Of a DNA stretch of 8,587 nt, positions 4,963 to 8,587 are shown in pieces. The translations under genes were made by a program, and so were the position numbers. Position 1 is the first letter of the stretch; each line of letters begins with the position of its first letter. This stretch comes from Candidatus Dormiibacterota bacterium (GTDB lineage: Bacteria; Chloroflexota; Dormibacteria; UBA8260; Bog-877): the NCBI GenBank assembly GCA_003164475.1, contig PLTL01000207.1, positions 2,777 to 11,363 of the forward strand, written 5' to 3'. A model generated the notes under the pieces. It did not search any database. It was not told the DNA's origin and worked only from the letters and a program-made list of their open reading frames with translations.

Positions 4963-6498
4963 TTAGAGCCTCCTGGGAGCCAGGATCACGGTCGTCGGAT
5001 CACGATACCGGATCGTCCACCCCTGGGCCAAAAGGAAGATGGCTGCGGGGGCGGAGCGTGGCAGCACCCCCAGCCCCACGTGCATCCGGCGGATGGTGCC
5101 GAGGGCCCCGGCGTTGAGGACCTTCAGCTCCCGACACTCCTGGAGCGGCACCCCAGCCAGCGGCAGCGGGTCGTCGACACAGACCAGGCGCGCTGAGGAC
5201 GGGAGCCGGGCGGCCAGGTAGTCACCGAAGCCGGGGGTGGTCAGCCAGGACCCCGCGCCGGGGTGAGCCCTGAGCCAGGAGACTGCCCTCACCGGCAGCT
5301 GCGCCGCGGTTTGGCCGCCGGGCCCTCCCCGGTCCACTAGGCCGGCCCCGTTGGCGGCGAGCAGCGCCAGCACCAGGATGATCGGAACCGCCACCGCCGC
5401 GGCCCACCCCGAGCGCCCGCGGCCGGCACCCTCCCCGGGCGGCAGATCCGGGAGGAGGAGCGGGAGTGAGAGGTACCAGCCGCTCTCCACGGCCGCCACC
5501 ACCAGAAACCAGGCCAGGTAGTTCGACCAGAGCAGCGCCAGCACCACGGTGACCAGTCCCAGATAGCCGTCGGCGCGCCGTATCTGCCGGCCAGCCAGCC
5601 AGTAGCCGACCAGTAGGAGCAGCCCGGCCAGCTCCGCCACCCGCGCACTCCAGGGGTGGAAGTCGATGCTGGACCAGGCGGCCAGCAGCGGGTACTCCCC
5701 CCGCATCCCCAGGCTCAGCGGCAGGTCGGCGATGATCCCCGGGCCCCGGGGGTTCAGTAGCAGTGCCACCGCGGTGGCCGGGATTAGCCACAGCGGGGGC
5801 GCCGGCGGTCCGCCGGGCCGGGCCGTCTCCCGGTTGGCGAAGACCAGCCACCCCCAGATCACCAGCACCGCCAGGCAGGCGTCCGCCTGCAGGTTGGCCC
5901 AGAGGACCACCAGCGCCACCAGGGCGAGCGGGCCCCACCGCGCCCCCCGGCGCAGCTCGGCCCCGACCAGCAAGAGCGCCACCGCCAGGAGGGCGAGGAC
6001 CTCCCGGGGAAGGTCGGTGAGGATCGGCGCCAGCGCCGCCAGGGCCAGCCCGCCCGCCACCACCACCGCCAGGGGGTGGGCCCGGCCCCCGCGCCGGATC
6101 GAGAGCACGAGGCCAAGCCCGAGGAGGGCGCCGGCCAGTCCACCGGAGAGCTCCAGGCCGGCCAGCCCGCCACTCCGATACACCGCGGCCAGGATCACGT
6201 CGGCCAACCAGGCCCGCAGGTCGAGGGACGCTTTGGGCTGGGCCAGGTAGGCGGCGGTCCCGCCCAGGCCGTGCCGGAGGATCAGTTCGCCGTTGGCTAG
6301 GTTCCAGAACTCTGCCCCCGAGGTAGCCGGGTGCAGTCCCGCTGCTGCTCCTCCCAGGATCAGAACGGTGCCCGCCGCCAGCCACCAGCCCCGCCCCGAC
6401 GTGGCCCTGGCCAGCTCCCGGCTCCACCTGGTGGCACGCTGGGCGAGGCCCTTCCGGAGTTGGGCTACCGGCTCGCCCTCAGCCAGGCCCCGGTTCAG
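4963..6498 (-). CDS. Polytopic membrane protein, diverged paralogue of the 1420-3012 product; apparent CTG start
   Basis: From CTG at 6498 the product is 511 residues, close to the 530 of the plus-strand protein. The two align by motif order: EFWNLANGELIL (63-74) with DFWWHLRNGRIL; L-D-L-R-A-WLAD (92-100) with HWIMQEWLSE; WANLQAD (200-206) with WSNLHSG; LLNPRG with LINPNG; AWSSIDFH (274-281) with EWHSPDFH; GFGDYLAARLP with GDGGFLAYSLP; and a C-terminal YRD followed by a beta-like end. The D-x-D of the first loop is reduced to G-A-E and the WWH is lost, so activity may differ or be absent. The frame has no ATG, GTG or TTG between 6753 and 6183. A start at 6753 would add 85 residues antisense-like in composition and buried in the GT2 gene. 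CTG at 6498 makes a CTGA overlap with the GT2 stop, with GGTGA four bases upstream. I therefore prefer it, at moderate confidence. Confidence 0.75.
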   Translation of the reverse strand: MNRGLAEGEPVAQLRKGLAQRATRWSRELARATSGRGWWLAAGTVLILGGAAAGLHPATSGAEFWNLANGELILRHGLGGTAAYLAQPKASLDLRAWLADVILAAVYRSGGLAGLELSGGLAGALLGLGLVLSIRRGGRAHPLAVVVAGGLALAALAPILTDLPREVLALLAVALLLVGAELRRGARWGPLALVALVVLWANLQADACLAVLVIWGWLVFANRETARPGGPPAPPLWLIPATAVALLLNPRGPGIIADLPLSLGMRGEYPLLAAWSSIDFHPWSARVAELAGLLLLVGYWLAGRQIRRADGYLGLVTVVLALLWSNYLAWFLVVAAVESGWYLSLPLLLPDLPPGEGAGRGRSGWAAAVAVPIILVLALLAANGAGLVDRGGPGGQTAAQLPVRAVSWLRAHPGAGSWLTTPGFGDYLAARLPSSARLVCVDDPLPLAGVPLQECRELKVLNAGALGTIRRMHVGLGVLPRSAPAAIFLLAQGWTIRYRDPTTVILAPRRL

Positions 6499-7241
6499 CG
6501 GGTCACCCGGCCGGCCTGGCCCCTTCCCAGCCGGCGGCGCAGCCCCACCAGGTCGGTGAGCATCCGCCCCCCGTCCCGCAGTGAGCTGACGGTGGTCCCG
6601 CCCACGTTGCGCCAGACCACCGGGACCTCGGCGACCCGGATGCCCTGCAGCCGGGCCCGGAGCAGCACCTCGGCGTCGAAGCCGAAACCCGGGGTCTCCA
6701 GGGAGGTGAAGCAGACGGTCGCGGCCTCCTCGGTGAACAACTTGAAGCCGCACTGGCTGTCCTTGATCCCAGGAAGCACCAGCCGCTGCAGTACCTGGTT
6801 GTAGGTCTTGCCCATGAGCTCGCGGTGGAGCGGCTGATGCCGCTCCACCTGAGACTGCGGCAGCGCTCTCGACCCGATTGCCACCCCGGCGCCCGCGTCC
6901 AGCTCCCGCTCCAACTTGGCCATCTCGGAGAGGGGCGTGGAGAGGTCGGCGTCACTGAAGAGCCGGCGCCGACCGGTGGCGGCCAGCATCCCGGACCGGA
7001 CCGCCGAGCCCTTGCCCTGGTTGCGCTCGAAGGAGATCAGCCGGAGCTGGGGCCAGCTGGCCTGCGCCTTCTCCACCAGCAGGCGGGTCCGATCCCGGCT
7101 CCCGTCGTCGACCACCACCACCTCGTAGGGCAGCCGGGTCCCATCGAGGAAGCCACGGATCAGCCGCAGCGACGGCGGGAGCCGCTCCTCCTCGTTGTAG
7201 GCGGGAACCACCAGGCTGAACGCGACCGGCTCCAGGCTCAT
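6495..7241 (-). CDS. GT2 family glycosyltransferase, dolichyl/polyprenyl-phosphate sugar synthase-like
   Basis: The product is 248 residues, a complete GT-A fold of GT2 type. It has the nucleotide-binding start SLVVPAYNEEERLP (9-22), VVVVDDGSRDRT (41-52), NQGKGSAVRSGM (74-85), the metal-binding D97-A-D99 in FSDADLSTP, GSR (123-125), DSQCGFKLF (161-169) and GFGFDAEVL (185-193). The QCGFKLF and GFGFDAEVL motifs with a DAD box are typical of the ALG5/dolichyl-phosphate beta-glucosyltransferase branch, which moves a sugar from a nucleotide donor to a polyprenyl phosphate on the cytoplasmic face. The exact sugar cannot be read from sequence. No C-terminal membrane helices are present, so it is probably peripheral. 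The ATG overlaps the wecG-type TGA (ATGA), and its own TGA overlaps the next gene, so it is tightly coupled on both sides. The SD is weak, a G-run about 8 bases upstream. Confidence 0.9.
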   Translation of the reverse strand: MSLEPVAFSLVVPAYNEEERLPPSLRLIRGFLDGTRLPYEVVVVDDGSRDRTRLLVEKAQASWPQLRLISFERNQGKGSAVRSGMLAATGRRRLFSDADLSTPLSEMAKLERELDAGAGVAIGSRALPQSQVERHQPLHRELMGKTYNQVLQRLVLPGIKDSQCGFKLFTEEAATVCFTSLETPGFGFDAEVLLRARLQGIRVAEVPVVWRNVGGTTVSSLRDGGRMLTDLVGLRRRLGRGQAGRVTR

Positions 7242-8035
7242 CCGGCACGCCCCCCGCGCCTAGCTCTGACCACCTCCCAGAAGAAGGTCGACCCGCGCAG
7301 CATCCGCGGCAGCCGCCAGGGCTGGCGGGCCAGGCGGAACGACCACTCCAGCCCGGCCTGGCGCAGCAGCGCGGGAGCCCTCGGGACCCGGCCGGCGAGG
7401 TAGTCGAGGGTGCCGCCCACCCCGATGGCCACCCTGGCCCCGGTCTTCTCCAGGTACCGCGCCAGCCAAAGGTCCTGCTGGGGCACGCCGAAGGCCACGG
7501 CCAGTACCACCGCACCGGAACCCCTCACCCGCTCGCAGATCGCGGCCGCCTCGTCGTCCGCGGGTGAGCCGCTCCAGGCCCCACCCAGCTCCAGCCCGGG
7601 ATGTGACCTGAGCAGGGCCCGGCCGGCAGCCTCGGCGACTCCCGGGCTGGCACCGAGCAGGAAGATGGGGCACCGGTGCTGCCTGGCCAGTTCGGCCAGG
7701 TCCTGGAGGAAGTCGGCGCCCGCGATCCGCTCCGGGACGGGGGCCCCCAGCCTCCGGCTGGCCCAGACCACCCCGGCGCCATCCGGGAGAACCAGCCCGG
7801 CGCGCCGGATCGCCTCGGCCAGCTCGGGCTGGCGGCGCGCCTGCATCACCATCTCCGGGTTGAGGGTCACCACCTGCAGCGGGGGCCGCTCGCCCCGGAT
7901 CGCCACCTCGCATCTCCCGAGCGCCTGCTCCCGGGAGCACCGGTCCAGCGGAACCCCCAGCAGCTCGAGCCGGGGGGCGCCCGTGGCAGCCGCACCGGTC
8001 AGGGGGGACGTGGAGGAGACGCCGGCCCGGGGCAC
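7238..8035 (-). CDS. WecG/TagA/CpsF-family glycosyltransferase
   Basis: The product is 265 residues of the GT26 family, which transfers an N-acetylhexosamine(uronic) sugar to a polyprenyl-diphosphate-linked acceptor in enterobacterial common antigen, teichoic acid linkage unit or exopolysaccharide synthesis. Family motifs are complete: VVTLNPEMVMQAR with Thr57, LPDGAGVVWASR with Asp85, PERIAGADF with Arg103, FLLGASPGVAE, VAFGVPQQDLW with Gln187, and GVGGTLDYLAGRVPRAP followed by GLEWSFRL. The spacing of Thr57, Asp85, Arg103 and Gln187 equals that of the catalytic residues described for TagA (T37, D65, R83, Q167, recalled from the literature) with a constant offset of 20. The C-terminus is rich in Arg and Trp, as expected for the membrane-docking tail. 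The GTG at 8035 has no SD but lies exactly six bases after TATACT, so a leaderless mRNA is likely. It is the first gene of the envelope-glycan operon, 74 bases after atpC. Confidence 0.92.
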   Translation of the reverse strand: MPRAGVSSTSPLTGAAATGAPRLELLGVPLDRCSREQALGRCEVAIRGERPPLQVVTLNPEMVMQARRQPELAEAIRRAGLVLPDGAGVVWASRRLGAPVPERIAGADFLQDLAELARQHRCPIFLLGASPGVAEAAGRALLRSHPGLELGGAWSGSPADDEAAAICERVRGSGAVVLAVAFGVPQQDLWLARYLEKTGARVAIGVGGTLDYLAGRVPRAPALLRQAGLEWSFRLARQPWRLPRMLRGSTFFWEVVRARRGGRAG

Positions 8036-8070
8036 CGGCCGAGTATATGGGGGGCCGGCTCAGACCTTGA
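8036..8070 (-). promoter_or_regulatory. Predicted leaderless promoter of the wecG-type operon
   Basis: The minus strand has TATACT at 8047-8042, then CGGCCG, then the GTG start at 8035, so the GTG would be base +1 of the mRNA. The -35 is weak: TCAAGG at 8070-8065 gives a 17-base spacer. The string CATATACT is identical to the one at the pilin promoter. No SD is seen before the GTG, which agrees with leaderless translation. Confidence 0.55.
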
Positions 8071-8080
8071 CGCCGCGGCC

Positions 8081-8098
8081 GACCCGTTACAGCGGGTC
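8081..8098 (-). terminator. Candidate terminator of the ATP synthase operon
   Basis: The minus strand reads GACCCG-CTGTAA-CGGGTC, a 6-bp stem with a 6-base loop, beginning 11 bases after the atpC stop (8110). No T-tract follows. Its place between atpC and the TATACT promoter of the next gene suits a terminator or partial read-through site. Confidence 0.45.
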
Positions 8099-8109
8099 CG
8101 GCGCCAGGC

Positions 8110-8532
8110 TCATTCCCGGTGGCGGCGCTGGTCCCGCTGCGCCGCCTGCAGCCGCTGGGTCGCTATGTCGAGCCGGCGCCGCCGGGCCGCGAGTTCCTCC
8201 GGCTCCGGGCCGGGCGGGCGGGAGATCGCCTCAGCGGCGGCCTTCCGCTCCTCCTCGGCGGCGGCGGGGTCGAGCTCGGAGCTCAGGGTGGCCGCCTCCG
8301 CCAGGATCGAGACCCGGTTGGGCAGCACCTCGAGGTATCCCCCCTCCAGAAAGTAGAAATGCTCCTCCGTTCCCTGCCGCAGCATCACCTCCCCGGGCTT
8401 GAGCCAGGTCAGCAGCGGTGCATGCCCGGGGAGGACACCCAGCTCACCACTCGCGCCCTGGGCCACGATGAAGTCGCAGTCACCCTCGAAGAGCCGCTGC
8501 CGCGACGCGTAGAGCCGGGTGGGAACTGGCAC
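8110..8532 (-). CDS. atpC: F1Fo ATP synthase epsilon subunit
   Basis: The product is 140 residues, the normal length for AtpC, the rotor-stalk subunit that couples the gamma subunit to the c-ring and can inhibit ATP hydrolysis. The N-terminal beta-sandwich is clear: RQRLFEGDCDFIVAQGASG, ELGVLPGHAPLLTWLKPGEV, then FLEGGYLEVLPNRVSILAEAA. The C-terminal part is the expected helical hairpin, highly charged and rich in Arg and Gln, interrupted by a Pro-rich turn (RPPGPEPEE). The start is GTG at 8532, one base after the TGA of the upstream gene, with AAAGG nine bases upstream. The gene is the last of the ATP synthase cluster, as usual. It is followed by a hairpin and then an unrelated glycosyltransferase gene. 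Confidence 0.93.
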   Translation of the reverse strand: MPVPTRLYASRQRLFEGDCDFIVAQGASGELGVLPGHAPLLTWLKPGEVMLRQGTEEHFYFLEGGYLEVLPNRVSILAEAATLSSELDPAAAEEERKAAAEAISRPPGPEPEELAARRRRLDIATQRLQAAQRDQRRHRE

Positions 8533-8533
8533 G

Positions 8534-8587
8534 TCAGCCGGCCTTTGCTCCCTTCTTGGCGACGCCCTCGTCTGCCGCAGAGTCCTC
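8534..8587 (-). CDS. atpD: C-terminal end of a gene, probably ATP synthase beta subunit
   Basis: Only the last 17 codons and the TGA are in the window: the tail EDSAADEGVAKKGAKAG. This charged, low-complexity tail carries no diagnostic motif. The name comes from the nearly universal atpD-atpC order and the one-base spacing to atpC. If correct, this beta subunit has a Lys/Ala/Gly-rich C-terminal extension beyond the usual end of the family. Other frames across these bases are also open, so the frame rests on the stop codon placed just before the atpC GTG. Confidence 0.6.
   Translation of the reverse strand, partial: EDSAADEGVAKKGAKAG

Noticed and set aside
8067..8092. Plus-strand TTGACG as a -35 box for a divergent promoter.
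   Set aside because: No acceptable -10 follows at 16-18 bases, and no plus-strand gene starts downstream.
7410..8402. Plus-strand open frame of 330 codons over the wecG-type gene and atpC.
   Set aside because: It is antisense to two well-identified genes, has a Ser/Pro/Arg-rich composition, and has no ribosome binding site.
1..8587. CRISPR arrays, insertion sequences, toxin-antitoxin or prophage genes.
   Set aside because: Looked for on both strands; no regularly spaced repeats, transposase motifs or phage proteins are visible.

Overview
The window is GC-rich and densely coded, with GTG starts, 4-base gene overlaps and at least two promoters of the form TANNNT-6 bases-RTG that predict leaderless mRNAs. 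A DegS-type cytoplasmic histidine kinase, a Tad/Flp pilin, a VKOR-type quinone-dependent thiol oxidase and a DUF929 thioredoxin-like protein together suggest a high-GC Terrabacteria chromosome (Actinobacteriota, Chloroflexota or Dormibacterota-like). The phylum is an inference. Nothing looks phage- or plasmid-borne.

Layout, left to right. At 1-98 (minus) is the 5' end of a Flp-type pilin gene, cut by the window edge. Its upstream region (99-222) holds a promoter, a possible 9-codon leaderless leader ORF and an 11-bp-period direct repeat. At 223-1284 (minus) is a DegS/LiaS-class sensor kinase. A divergent promoter region of about 135 bp separates it from a plus-strand polytopic membrane protein (1420-3012) of an unnamed family. 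An unusual 400-bp non-coding gap (3013-3411) follows, with a 17-bp inverted repeat, a 10-bp direct repeat and a row of GC-rich hairpins.

The rest is on the minus strand and reads from right to left. The ATP synthase operon ends here: the last codons of probable atpD (8534-8587), then atpC (8110-8532). After a hairpin and a TATACT promoter come wecG/tagA-type glycosyltransferase (7238-8035), a GT2 polyprenyl-phosphate-sugar synthase-like protein (6495-7241) and a second polytopic membrane protein (4963-6498). The last is a diverged paralogue of the plus-strand 1420-3012 protein. These three are joined by ATGA and CTGA overlaps. After 49 bases come a membrane-anchored DUF929 CPYC protein (3951-4913) and a VKOR-family protein (3412-3954), joined by a GTGA overlap.

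Working model. WecG/TagA and the GT2 enzyme make lipid-linked sugars at the cytoplasmic face of the membrane. The polytopic protein, which has the architecture of a lipid-linked-sugar-using (GT-C-like) enzyme, would act across the membrane. DUF929 and VKOR form a DsbA/DsbB-like disulfide relay for exported proteins. The most interesting points are the paralogous membrane-protein pair (one copy keeps a D-x-D and WWH signature, the other has lost most of it), the apparent CTG start, the leaderless promoters, and the structured intergenic region.
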